64,000 nt of DNA from Rhizobium sp. Q54 (GTDB lineage Bacteria; Pseudomonadota; Alphaproteobacteria; Rhizobiales; Beijerinckiaceae), in assembly GCA_945878875.1 (NCBI GenBank), contig CAMCUC010000004.1:1-64000 (forward strand), in the 5' to 3' direction. How positions within the stretch are numbered: position 1 is the first letter of the stretch; the number at the start of each line of letters is the position of its first letter. Positions 25,133-33,311 of the stretch are shown piece after piece. A program made the translations under genes and the position numbers. The notes below the pieces were generated by a model, which worked only from the letters and a program-made list of their open reading frames with translations, did not search any database and was not told the origin of the DNA.

Positions 25133-26952
25133 CAGGCGTCAAGCGTAGCGCCAAACAGCGGTGCGGCAAATTTGGGCGAAGTTTTTGGCCGCTCCAGTTC
25201 CGCCGAATGGGCGAACCATTGGTGCGAGGCGTGAAACAGCGGCACGATGTAATAGCCGGACAGCAACACCCGATCAAAAGCACGCACGGCGGCTGCGTAA
25301 TCCTCGCGCGAATCCGCACTGACGATTCTTGCGATCAGATTGTCGAGCGCAGGCGAGGCGGCGCCAGCGAGGTTGAACGAGGATTCCTGTTTGGCCGCCA
25401 TGGAAGACCAGCGGTTTCGCTGTTCGTTGCCGGGCGAGTTCGAGGCGATCCACGTTCCCATCATCATGTCGAAGTCAAACTTCTGGCGGCGGCGCTGATA
25501 TTGCACTTCGTCCACGCTGCGCACACGCGCTTCAATGCCGATGCGGCGCAGCGAGTTGGCGTAATTCAAAGCCAGCCGCTCCTGCGAGCGGTCGACCACC
25601 ATGATCTCATAGGCGAACGCATCGCCCCGGCGGTTGCGAAGGACGCCGTCCTGAAGCGTCCAGCCCGCTTGGCCCAGCAAAGCCAGCGCCTTGCGGGCGT
25701 TGTCGCGGTCGCGGCCCGTGCCGTCGCTGCGCGAGGGCGTCCATTTGCCTTCCAATATGTCGGCGCGCACGGCGCCTGGCCATTGCGCCAGCAAAGCGCG
25801 CTCGCGCTCGTCCGCTGGCCTGCCCGTTGAGGCCAGTTCCGTCTCGTCGAAAAAGCTGCCCGTGCGCCGATAGAGCCCGCCGTAAAGATTGACGTTGATC
25901 CATTCAAAATCGAACGCATAGCCCAAAGCCTCACGCACGCGGGTGTCTTTGAAAATCTCGCGGCGCGTGTTGAACGCAAAGCCGATCATGCCCTTAGCGC
26001 CGCCGACCGGCTCGCTCGCCTTCACGATGCGCCCGTCGCGCAGGGCTGGAAAATCATAGCCGGTGAGCCAGCGCGTCGGGTTCGTCTCGTCGCGATAATC
26101 GACCAGCCCGCCTTTCAGCGCCTCATAAAGACTGGCCGAATCTCTGAAATACTCGATGCGGATTTCGTCAAAGTTATAAAGCCCGCGGTGGATTGGCAGA
26201 TCCTTTGCCCAATACTCGCGATTGCGCTCCAGCCGCAGCGCTTCGCCGGGCTTGACCGAGGAGATCACATAGGGGCCGGAGCCGATCGGCGCCGCCATGC
26301 TCGCCTCGTCAAAGCGCTCGACGTTGACTGCATGCTTGGGCAGCACCGGCATGAGCGCAAGGCCCAGCGGCAATTCGCGGTCGTTGGCGCCCGTCAGATC
26401 ATAGCGCAGGGTATGTGCGTCCAGCGCCTCGATGGATTTCACCATACTAAAAGCTGCGCGATGTTGCGGGCGCCCGCGCGCCTTCAGCAGGTAGAAGGTG
26501 AACAGCACGTCGTCGGCGGTGATCGGCGCACCATCGGAAAATCTGGCGCGCGGGTTGAGCCGGAAGACCACCCAGGAGCGCGCCTCGTCTGTCTCGATGC
26601 TTTGGGCGATCAATCCGTAGAGCGTGAACGGCTCGTCGCCCGAGCGCATCATGAGGGGCTGGAAGACGTTGCCGTTCAGGCCCTGCGCCGCGGAGCCTGC
26701 TTTCAGATTGAACGGGTTGAGGCTGTCGAACGCGCCCTGAAAACCGATGGAGAGGCGCCCGCCTTTGGGCGCATCCGGGTTTGCATAGGGCAGGTGCGCA
26801 AAATCAGGCGGCAAGGCAGCCTCGCCGTGCATGGCGATGCCGTGGCGTGGGCCGGTGGAGGCGTTCCCGGCGACCACAGGCGGCGCAATTGCGAGCAAAG
26901 CCGCAGCCAGAGCTGCGCGAATCGAGGCGGCTTTCATCGAGACGAATTTCAT
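25114..26952 (-). CDS. YejA-like extracellular solute-binding protein (family 5)
   Basis: A 612-residue periplasmic binding protein of the oligopeptide family. Signal peptide: MKAASIRAALAAALLAIAPP up to VVAGN. The mature protein has YANPDAPKGGRLSIGFQGAF and FDSLNPFNLKAGSAAQGL, the YejA-type start, then SFDSEAPITADDV-like LNPRARFSDGAPITADDVLF. C-terminal DMMMGTWIASNSPGNEQ also fits YejA. The YejBEF permease and ATPase genes are not adjacent; instead the downstream overlapping genes encode the ANL-like and FrnE-like proteins. ATG at 26952 is used; a nearer ATG at 26937 is possible. The 273-base region to the divergent IalB-like gene probably holds both promoters. Confidence 0.9.
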   Translation of the reverse strand: MKFVSMKAASIRAALAAALLAIAPPVVAGNASTGPRHGIAMHGEAALPPDFAHLPYANPDAPKGGRLSIGFQGAFDSLNPFNLKAGSAAQGLNGNVFQPLMMRSGDEPFTLYGLIAQSIETDEARSWVVFRLNPRARFSDGAPITADDVLFTFYLLKARGRPQHRAAFSMVKSIEALDAHTLRYDLTGANDRELPLGLALMPVLPKHAVNVERFDEASMAAPIGSGPYVISSVKPGEALRLERNREYWAKDLPIHRGLYNFDEIRIEYFRDSASLYEALKGGLVDYRDETNPTRWLTGYDFPALRDGRIVKASEPVGGAKGMIGFAFNTRREIFKDTRVREALGYAFDFEWINVNLYGGLYRRTGSFFDETELASTGRPADERERALLAQWPGAVRADILEGKWTPSRSDGTGRDRDNARKALALLGQAGWTLQDGVLRNRRGDAFAYEIMVVDRSQERLALNYANSLRRIGIEARVRSVDEVQYQRRRQKFDFDMMMGTWIASNSPGNEQRNRWSSMAAKQESSFNLAGAASPALDNLIARIVSADSREDYAAAVRAFDRVLLSGYYIVPLFHASHQWFAHSAELERPKTSPKFAAPLFGATLDAWWRRKP

Positions 26953-27225
26953 GGGCTGAACACTAAAGGAGCCGCGCGCGCCCGTCGATTGCAACGCAAC
27001 GCTAACCTCGCCGATCGGGCGCAGCCTGTTGACGGAAGGTCGCATGACTGGACTGCAAAACAAATGTGGCGGATGGTGCAGGAACGGTCTATGAGGCGCG
27101 GGTCAATATCTTGCCTTATTCCCGCGCCAAGAGCAGCGTTGCATTGTTGCAGGATTCGCCGAACCATATCGGATTTACTGCGGCCCTGCGCCCTTCCGGC
27201 GACGAGGCTTTCGAAAGGAACGTTC

Positions 27226-27942
27226 ATGTCGATCATTTCCAGAGGCGCCGCCGCCGCAGCGCTGGCGATTTGCGTGGCGCTGTACGGGCAGGCGCATGCT
27301 CAGACGTCAGCCCCCGCGCAGCAGCGCAAACCTGCCGCCGCCCAGCCGGCAGCGCCCGCTGCACCCGCCGCCCCAAGCAACCGCGTTGAGTTGATCGCCA
27401 CCCAGCCGGAATGGACCAAGGTCTGCGGCAAGGACGAGGCCGCCAACAAGGAAATTTGCTACACGACCCGCGATTTCGGTCAGGCCGCCGATCAGGCGCC
27501 GGTGCTTGCCGTCGCGATCTACGACGTGAAGGGCGACGAACAGCGTATCGTGCGCCTGCTGCTCCCCGTCGGCCTGATGCTCCGCCCCGGCTTCCGCTTC
27601 TCGGTGGACAAGGGCGCGGCGATTGAAGGCAATTACGAAATCTGCTTCCCCAACGGCTGCTTCGCCGAGGCGCGCGTCAAGGGCGCCACGCTCGACAGCA
27701 TGAAGAAGGGCTCGCTGCTCAACGTCAACGTCAAGAATCAGGTCAACAACGAAGTCATCTTCGTCGTGCCGCTGGCGGGCTTCGGCAAGGCCTTCGACGG
27801 CGCCGCCATCGACCCCAAGGTTCTCGAAGAGCAGCAGAAGCAATTGCAGGCCGATTTGCAGAAGCGCGCTGAAGAAGAGCGCAAGCGTCTTGAAGGCGAG
27901 ATCGCCGTTCCCGGCGGCGCCCCGGCGGCTGCGCCCCGATAA
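27226..27942 (+). CDS. Invasion-associated locus B (IalB) family protein
   Basis: A 238-residue exported protein. Signal peptide: ISRGAAAAALAICVALYGQA ending at HAQ. A proline/alanine-rich linker precedes the IalB domain with WTKVCGKDEAANKEICYTTR, LLPVGLMLRPGFRFSVDKG and YEICFPNGCFAEARV; four cysteines could form two disulfides. The C terminus is a charged coiled coil (EEQQKQLQADLQKRAEEERK). The name comes from Bartonella; in free-living relatives the role is unclear and it does not imply pathogenicity. ATG at 27226 follows aaaggaa. Confidence 0.9.
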   Translation: MSIISRGAAAAALAICVALYGQAHAQTSAPAQQRKPAAAQPAAPAAPAAPSNRVELIATQPEWTKVCGKDEAANKEICYTTRDFGQAADQAPVLAVAIYDVKGDEQRIVRLLLPVGLMLRPGFRFSVDKGAAIEGNYEICFPNGCFAEARVKGATLDSMKKGSLLNVNVKNQVNNEVIFVVPLAGFGKAFDGAAIDPKVLEEQQKQLQADLQKRAEEERKRLEGEIAVPGGAPAAAPR

Positions 27943-27965
27943 GCATCCGCTAAGTCAGACACGCG

Positions 27966-27993
27966 AAAGCCCGGGCGCAAACCCGGGCTTTTT
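27966..27993 (+). terminator. Intrinsic terminator of the IalB-like gene
   Basis: An 8-bp GC-rich stem (agcccggg / cccgggct, 27968-27975 and 27982-27989), 6-base loop and a T5 tract (27989-27993), 24 bases after the stop. Confidence 0.85.
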
Positions 27994-28048
27994 GCTGTTC
28001 TTTTGTCTCGCGCGACGGCTAACGCCCTTCTGTCTAGCGCTCTCTTGT

Positions 28049-28378
28049 CTAATGCCCTCTTGCGCCCTTCATCTGGTAGCCGCCGTCCTCCTTCAGCACG
28101 AAGCTTTCAGCTACTTGCGGATGGCGCACAGGCTCGCCGCTGTCGTCAGGCAGCAGGTTTTGCTCGGACACATAGGCGACGTATTCCGTCTCCGCATTCT
28201 CGGCGAACAAATGGTAATAAGGCTGGTCCTTGCGCGGACGCGACGCCTCCGGGATCGACAGCCACCATTCCTCGGTGTTGGCGAATTCCATGTCGATGTC
28301 AAACACGATTCCACGAAACGGGTGCTTGCGATGGCGCACGACCTGACCGATGGTGAATTTTGCGTTGCGGAGCTTCAT
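28049..28378 (-). CDS. hspQ: Heat shock protein HspQ
   Basis: A 109-residue HspQ/YccV-like protein. The signature runs KFTIGQVVRHRKHPFRGIVF, then NTEEWWLSIPEASRPRKDQP and YYHLFAENAETEYVAYVSEQ, ending NLLPDDSGEPVRHPQV. In enterobacteria HspQ promotes degradation of mutant DnaA and acts as a Lon specificity enhancer; it was also described as binding hemimethylated DNA. Convergent with the IalB-like gene; no partner gene seen. Confidence 0.93.
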   Translation of the reverse strand: MKLRNAKFTIGQVVRHRKHPFRGIVFDIDMEFANTEEWWLSIPEASRPRKDQPYYHLFAENAETEYVAYVSEQNLLPDDSGEPVRHPQVAESFVLKEDGGYQMKGARGH

Positions 28379-28424
28379 GTCGCGAGACGTATCGCGGGGG
28401 GCGCTGGCGCGTCAAGCTGGGATT

Positions 28425-28462
28425 AGGCATCAGGCATCAGGCATCAGGCAGCAGGCAGCAGG
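28425..28462. repeat. 7-bp tandem repeat
   Basis: Five units: aggcatc three times (28425-28445) then aggcagc twice (28446-28459), plus a partial agg. It lies in the gap between hspQ and the ArsC-like gene. A short related agcaggcagcagg occurs at 7977-7989 after secF. Confidence 0.75.
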
Positions 28463-28529
28463 GGAGGGCGCTGGTCTGGACGGACCGCGTTCTCCCCGCT
28501 AAGGACGTGCGTCCTGATGAGAGAACCCC

Positions 28530-28877
28530 ATGACCATCACCATCTACGGCATCCGCGCTTGCGACACGATGAAGAAGGCTCGCGACTGGCTGGAGGCGCA
28601 GGGCGTGGAACATGCGTTTCACGATTACAAATCGCAAGGCATCGAGCGCGCGCCGCTTGAGAGATGGACGAAGCTTGTAGACTGGGAGCTGTTGCTGAAC
28701 CGCTCCGGCACGACGTTTCGCAAGCTCTCCGAGGCCGACAAGCAGGACATTGATTGCGCTAAGGCGATTAGTCTCATGCTCGCGTACCCCTCGCTCATCA
28801 AGCGCCCGGTGCTGGATATGGGCGGGCGCCTGCTGGTGGGCTTCAAGCCGGATGTTTACGCCAAGGCGTTGGGGTGA
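28530..28877 (+). CDS. ArsC/Spx-family reductase-like protein (YffB-like)
   Basis: A 115-residue thioredoxin-fold protein. It has the ArsC-family start ITIYGIRACDTMKKARDWLE with a single cysteine (C11), then HDYKSQGIERAPLERW, LLLNRSGTTFRKL and KRPVLDMGGRLLVGFK. This matches the YffB/ArsC-like group rather than proven arsenate reductases. No ars genes are nearby, so an arsenic role is not supported. Confidence 0.9.
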   Translation: MTITIYGIRACDTMKKARDWLEAQGVEHAFHDYKSQGIERAPLERWTKLVDWELLLNRSGTTFRKLSEADKQDIDCAKAISLMLAYPSLIKRPVLDMGGRLLVGFKPDVYAKALG

Positions 28878-28938
28878 GGGCGCATCACGCAGGGCTGCTT
28901 GACTTCTTGAGTACTTTCTTTGAGCATCATACAATCAT

Positions 28939-28974
28939 ATAATTACACATTTTCGGATAATTACACATTTTCGG
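28939..28974. repeat. Perfect 18-bp tandem duplication upstream of the FkbM gene
   Basis: The unit ataattacacattttcgg occurs twice without a gap (28939-28956, 28957-28974), ending eight bases before the chosen ATG. A TATAAT hexamer (28938-28943) overlaps the first copy, but no -35 at normal spacing was found. In the frame of an upstream TTG (28920) each unit would encode six residues, so copy changes would keep frame. Confidence 0.8.
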
Positions 28975-28982
28975 ATTTTTTT

Positions 28983-29900
28983 ATGAGCACTTATGACACG
29001 CCGCTCAATTCGCTGTTGCGCCTGTTTGGTAGGGATGTTTCGATACGGCGGCGGCCTGAATTCGCTGACGGAGAGCAGCTCGGAAAAGCGACTTTATTCC
29101 TTGAACGGTATAGAGAAATTGTTTCTGATCCTCTGAACGTTTTGATCGACCGCGTTCCAAATGCCGGCTATGTCGACAAAGGCGGCAATGTGACATTGCA
29201 CAATGGGACCCGCGTTCCGCTCAAGGGCAAACTAGCGTATTATGAAGACTTTTCGGACGTCCTTGTGATTAATCGCGGCGTTCATGAGCCGCTGGAGGAA
29301 TTCTGTTTTCAGCAGGTCTTGCGAAAGATCACCGCGCAGCGTCCTGTAATGCTGGAGCTGGGGGCGTATTGGGCGCATTATTCGATGTGGTTCAAGAAAA
29401 CCTTTACGGAGTCGAGGTGCTTCATGGTGGAGCCGGACGCAATCTCGATAAAGTGTGGCCAGAATAATTTTGCGCAAAATGGTTTTTCAGGCGAGTTTAT
29501 CAACCAGTTCGTGTCGAACGAAGGTCTGCAAGTTGATGATTTTCTGAAGGAGCGGGGCCTGGAAAGACTCTCTATCCTTCATAGCGACATTCAGGGATAT
29601 GAAGTCGAAATGATCAAAGGGGCGGAAAAATCGCTGGCTGAAAAAGTTATAGATTATGTTTTCATTTCAACGCATAGCGAAGAAATTCATCAAACTGTCA
29701 TCAGTCAATGTTCACAATTGTCTTACAGGATTGAGGTTTCTTCGCCCTTTGCTTGTCATACGACCAGTCACGACGGGTTCATTCTTGCCACGAACCCGGA
29801 TATCGAACCGGTCTTCGCCAATTTCGCTCCATTGGGCCGTCATGACATCGCCCATGCAAAACCAGAAGACTTGGTGAAATCTATCTGCAACTTCACATGA
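28983..29900 (+). CDS. FkbM-family methyltransferase
   Basis: A 305-residue SAM-dependent O-methyltransferase-like protein. The SAM site is VMLELGAYWAHYSMWFKK with acidic MVEPDAIS; the later LSILHSDIQGYEVEMIKGAE is the FkbM signature. Such enzymes often modify surface glycans, but the acceptor here is unknown. The gene is clearly richer in A and T than its neighbours, has no sugar-related neighbours and lacks a visible ribosome site, all suggesting recent acquisition. An upstream TTG at 28920 would add 21 residues including a duplicated NYTFSD. Confidence 0.85.
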   Translation: MSTYDTPLNSLLRLFGRDVSIRRRPEFADGEQLGKATLFLERYREIVSDPLNVLIDRVPNAGYVDKGGNVTLHNGTRVPLKGKLAYYEDFSDVLVINRGVHEPLEEFCFQQVLRKITAQRPVMLELGAYWAHYSMWFKKTFTESRCFMVEPDAISIKCGQNNFAQNGFSGEFINQFVSNEGLQVDDFLKERGLERLSILHSDIQGYEVEMIKGAEKSLAEKVIDYVFISTHSEEIHQTVISQCSQLSYRIEVSSPFACHTTSHDGFILATNPDIEPVFANFAPLGRHDIAHAKPEDLVKSICNFT

Positions 29901-29914
29901 TCGTGAATGTAGCT

Positions 29915-29945
29915 GCGTCACGCCAGCTTTTTGCCTGCGTGACGC
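29915..29945. terminator. Hairpin between convergent FkbM and btuB genes
   Basis: Perfect 9-base arms gcgtcacgc (29915-29923) and gcgtgacgc (29937-29945) with a 13-base T-rich loop, in the gap of two convergent genes. A weak T run (tttcgt) follows on the plus strand. Confidence 0.5.
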
Positions 29946-29964
29946 TTTCGTACTTAAATCAAGT

Positions 29965-31998
29965 CTACCATTTCACACGCAGGCCCGCATAACCCGAGCG
30001 GCCCGCCGTGCCGTAATTGAGCACGTTTTCGTAATGCGCATTGGTGAGATTTTCCAGCCGCACATAGGCGGTGGCGTTTTCGGTGATGCGATATTCGCCG
30101 TAGACGTCGAGCTTGGTGTAGCCCGACAGCCGCTTTGTTTCGCCCGGCGCGTCAAAGCGCGCGCCGACGAACGTCAGGCGCGGTTCGATCATCAAGCCCT
30201 CGCGCGGGCGATATTCAAGCGCAACGCGCGCAGTGTTCGTCGGCCTGCGCGCCAGATCAAGTCCCGTGGTTTCGTCCTTTGCGTCGAGGTAGGTGTAGGC
30301 GGCTTTCAGGCGCACAAATTCAGGAACGAGGCTGGCTTTCAGCTCCAGCTCAAGCCCTTGCGTTTTCGCGCGCGCGACGTTGACGTAGCAGCCGTAATAG
30401 CGCGTTCCAAAATACTCGGTGAATTGCGTTGCGCCGCACGGTGGCGACGTGCTCGCAAAGTCGATCAGATTGCGGAAGCTGTTGCTGAAATACGAGGCTG
30501 ACAGGTCAAGCCGCGAATTGATCCTTTGGTCGAAGCCGATATCGAAACCCAACGACTTTTCCGGCGCCAGATCGTTTGTGCCGTATTCGGAATAGAGCTG
30601 ATACAGCGAGGGCGCCTTGGCGCCCGTGCCGATGGAGCCGCGCAGTTTCGTGCCAGTCTGCGTGATGAGATACGAGCTTGTCCCGCGCCATGTGCCAAAC
30701 GTCACGCCGCCGCGACCGCCGTTGATGTTGTCGGCGCCGCTCACATCGTCGAGCCGGGCGCCGAGCGAGAGGTTCCAGTTTTCGCCAATTGTTTTCGACC
30801 AGACGGCGAAAGCTGAATTGGTTGTCTGGCGTGCTTTGACGGTCGTCGCATCGCTTGTGACGACAGGATAAAGCTCATTCATGCCTTGCCCAGCCTTGTC
30901 GCGTTCCGTGCGCGCGCCAAGCGTCAATTGTCCGAACGCGCCAAGGCGCAGATCGCCCTGATATTCGGCGCCCTCGCGCTCACCCTGATAGGCAAAGCGC
31001 GTGCTGCTAAAGTCGTTTGCGCCTGCGCCATAGCGATAAAACGTATTCAGCGTGCGGTCGGTCTGCGTCGAGAACAGGGTCAGCTTGCTGCGCAACAAGC
31101 CGTCGAAGGCCAGATGCGTGGCGCTGAGATGGGAGCGCGTCAGGATCGTACGCGTGTTGCCGGGCACGTCCGGATAGGAGCCGACGGAATCAATTGCTAC
31201 GCGATTGTCCGTACGGTTGACGCCCGCCTCCAGCGTCAGGTTTTCGCTCGCGCGCCAGCCGATGTTGAAATCGCCGCTGATGCGCGTGGCGCCGTCTGCC
31301 TCCAGCGGGGGCAGCGTTCCTGCGATGCGCGGAATGCGGTAGCCGATAGCCGAAAAGCCTTCCGTGTTGAACGCGCTTACGCCGAGGCTGTAGAAGACCG
31401 GGCCTTGCGCGCCGTGCAGATTGGCGCGGGTTTCCTTTGTGCCGTAGGAGCCCGCTTCAACGCTGATCGCGCCGCCGTGGCCGCCGCGGCCTTTCTTCGT
31501 GAAAATCTGGATCACGCCTCCCATGGCGTCCGAGCCGTAGAGGGCTGATTGCGGGCCGCGCAGAACCTCAATCCGCTCCACATTGTCGAGCGCTATGGCG
31601 GAGAAATCCATCTCGCCGCCGGTTGTCGAGGGATCGTTGAGGCGCACGCCATCCACCAGCACCAGCGTGTGGCGCGCTTCGGCTCCGCGCAACAGCACGT
31701 TTTGCAATTGGCCGGGGCCGCCGGACGTGTTGATGGACAAGCCCGGCGATTGCCGCAGCAGATCGTCGACGGTGCGTGCGCTGGAGCGCGAAATATCTTC
31801 CCTCGTGATGACCGTCACGGCGGAGCCTGTGCGCTGGAGCGTTTGCTCGGCGCGCAATGCAGTAACGGTGATTTCGGGAATGGTGGTTTCGGGGCTGGTA
31901 GTTTCCTGCGCATATGCCTGCGAGGCAAGGGCGATGGAAACTATAGACGCAGCCACGCACAGGGGCGCGGCCGCAGTGATGCGGTACCGATTCGACAC
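29965..31998 (-). CDS. btuB: TonB-dependent vitamin B12 receptor BtuB-like
   Basis: A 677-residue outer-membrane receptor. Signal peptide ends around ASQAYAQE; the TonB box is probably EITVTAL, then the plug (SAVTVITREDISRSSARTVD-DLL, RGAEARHTLVLVDGVRLNDP, VERIEVLRGPQSALYGSDAMGG), a 22-strand barrel, and a C-terminal GLRVKW end. It starts with GTG at 31998, preceded by TAGGAGG. A cobalamin riboswitch lies directly upstream, strongly supporting corrinoid uptake. No btuCDF genes are in the window. Confidence 0.95.
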   Translation of the reverse strand: MSNRYRITAAAPLCVAASIVSIALASQAYAQETTSPETTIPEITVTALRAEQTLQRTGSAVTVITREDISRSSARTVDDLLRQSPGLSINTSGGPGQLQNVLLRGAEARHTLVLVDGVRLNDPSTTGGEMDFSAIALDNVERIEVLRGPQSALYGSDAMGGVIQIFTKKGRGGHGGAISVEAGSYGTKETRANLHGAQGPVFYSLGVSAFNTEGFSAIGYRIPRIAGTLPPLEADGATRISGDFNIGWRASENLTLEAGVNRTDNRVAIDSVGSYPDVPGNTRTILTRSHLSATHLAFDGLLRSKLTLFSTQTDRTLNTFYRYGAGANDFSSTRFAYQGEREGAEYQGDLRLGAFGQLTLGARTERDKAGQGMNELYPVVTSDATTVKARQTTNSAFAVWSKTIGENWNLSLGARLDDVSGADNINGGRGGVTFGTWRGTSSYLITQTGTKLRGSIGTGAKAPSLYQLYSEYGTNDLAPEKSLGFDIGFDQRINSRLDLSASYFSNSFRNLIDFASTSPPCGATQFTEYFGTRYYGCYVNVARAKTQGLELELKASLVPEFVRLKAAYTYLDAKDETTGLDLARRPTNTARVALEYRPREGLMIEPRLTFVGARFDAPGETKRLSGYTKLDVYGEYRITENATAYVRLENLTNAHYENVLNYGTAGRSGYAGLRVKW

Positions 31999-32039
31999 AA
32001 GTCCTCCTAACCGGCCCTCCGCCGGTGGTTGGTATGTGC

Positions 32040-32215
32040 GAGCGGCCGGTCTCCTGGCTCTAACGGATGATACGCTTGCCGATCTTCCCAGGCCTTGGCC
32101 CAGTGGTCGGTTCGCTCTCCGTTCACAGTTGCGGGGGCAGCGCGGTTTGATCCGACTTCCCGTTTACCCCGCCTTAACGCGGGGCACCGTTCGCGTGAGC
32201 CAAGGCTAACGGGAG
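32040..32215 (-). promoter_or_regulatory. Cobalamin (AdoCbl) riboswitch of btuB
   Basis: Read on the minus strand, the leader carries GCTGCCCCCGCAACTGTGA, the conserved core of B12 riboswitches, and near its 3' end the B12 box AGCCAGGAGACCGGCC (about 32043-32059). A GGTGCC element marks the 5' side. A short hairpin (CCGGC-GGAGG-GCCGG, 32011-32025) sits immediately before the btuB ribosome site and may be the expression platform. High B12 would be expected to repress btuB. End points are approximate. Confidence 0.92.
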
Positions 32216-32261
32216 CAGGGCGGGAGCGATAGCCCCTATTTACGAAAAGTTAACAGATGAG

Positions 32262-33236
32262 CTAGTGCAGCTGCGGCGGCTTGAACAGTTTCGTGCGGTC
32301 GCCCGATTTCACGAACACGTCGAATGAGCGCCCGTCGCGGTGGATGGTGAGCGGCACTTCGGCGCCAGCCTCGCCCTGCGACTGGATGTGGCGATACAAA
32401 TCCGCCAGCGTCGAGACAGGCTCGCCCGCAACCGCCACGATGATGTCGCCGTTACGTAAATCGGCTCGCCGCGCAGGCCCGCGCTGGCTGCGCCCGACGA
32501 TCACCACGCGATCCTCCAGCTCGGAAGCATAAAGCCCCAGCCATGGTTTGGGCGGCGTGCTGCGGCGACCCAGCGTCACGAGATCGTTGAGGATCGGCTT
32601 CAACAGATCAATCGGCACGACCATGTTGATGTGGCCCTTCTTGCCGTCCTCCACGCCCTGTTCCAGATGCAGCGAGCCGATGCCGATCAGCGCGCCGCTT
32701 TCGTCGATGCAGGCAGCGCCGCCCCAATTGGGATGGGCGGGGGCAGTGTAGATCGCATCGTCCAGAACGTATTCCCAATAGCCGGCGAACTCTTGCCGCG
32801 CGACGATGCGCGCCGCCACGCAGCGCTCGCGACCGCCCGAGCCTGCGAGCACGACGGCATCGCCAGCTTTTGCTTTGGATGAATCGCCCAGCGGCATCGC
32901 AGGCAGATCTAGGTGCGCCAGAGCCTGCACGAGGCCGAGGCCGCTCTCCTGATCGTAGGCGAGCACATGGCCGGGGAAGGTGCGGCCATCGTTGGCGCTC
33001 AACCAGATATCCTCGGCTTCGGTGATGAGGTAGCCGATGGTAAGGATCAGCCCGTCTTCGCGGATCACAACGCCGTGGCCTGCACGCAGCACGCCAAGCG
33101 TCTCGGCGGTAAAGGCATCCTCGGGGACGTGCGCGGTGAGCGTCACCATCGAGGAGAGGGCGACTTCCAGATCGTAAGAATAATCCTCCGGCTTGGGGCG
33201 CAGCCCGGCAGGAATTTTCCAGTCTGGCTGCGACAT
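32262..33236 (-). CDS. S1C (DegP/HtrA-like) protease homologue lacking the catalytic triad, with PDZ
   Basis: A 324-residue protein with a trypsin-like domain and a C-terminal PDZ domain (GPARRADLRNGDIIVAVAGE). At the expected catalytic sites the family's TNxHV is T66-I-G-Y69-L, the T-D-L is S98-G99-L100, and G-N-S-G-G is N170-W171-G-G. All three of His, Asp and Ser are replaced, so it should not be a protease. There is no obvious signal peptide or membrane anchor. It could be a binding or chaperone-like module. ATG at 33236 has GGAGAGG upstream; 33245 and 33263 are alternatives. Confidence 0.8.
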   Translation of the reverse strand: MSQPDWKIPAGLRPKPEDYSYDLEVALSSMVTLTAHVPEDAFTAETLGVLRAGHGVVIREDGLILTIGYLITEAEDIWLSANDGRTFPGHVLAYDQESGLGLVQALAHLDLPAMPLGDSSKAKAGDAVVLAGSGGRERCVAARIVARQEFAGYWEYVLDDAIYTAPAHPNWGGAACIDESGALIGIGSLHLEQGVEDGKKGHINMVVPIDLLKPILNDLVTLGRRSTPPKPWLGLYASELEDRVVIVGRSQRGPARRADLRNGDIIVAVAGEPVSTLADLYRHIQSQGEAGAEVPLTIHRDGRSFDVFVKSGDRTKLFKPPQLH

Positions 33237-33311
33237 GCGCCTCTCCATCTCAAGGGAGTGCATTTTGCGCCGCCAGTGCGTCGCCGTCCAGTGCGGTTAA
33301 TTGTCCGGTTT

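Noticed and set aside
26188-27225. In-frame upstream extension of the IalB-like gene
   Set aside because: It is antisense to the YejA-like protein, and a signal peptide and ribosome site at 27226 define the start.
28530-28877. Arsenate resistance locus
   Set aside because: The gene belongs to the ArsC-like YffB group and no arsR, arsB or acr genes are nearby.
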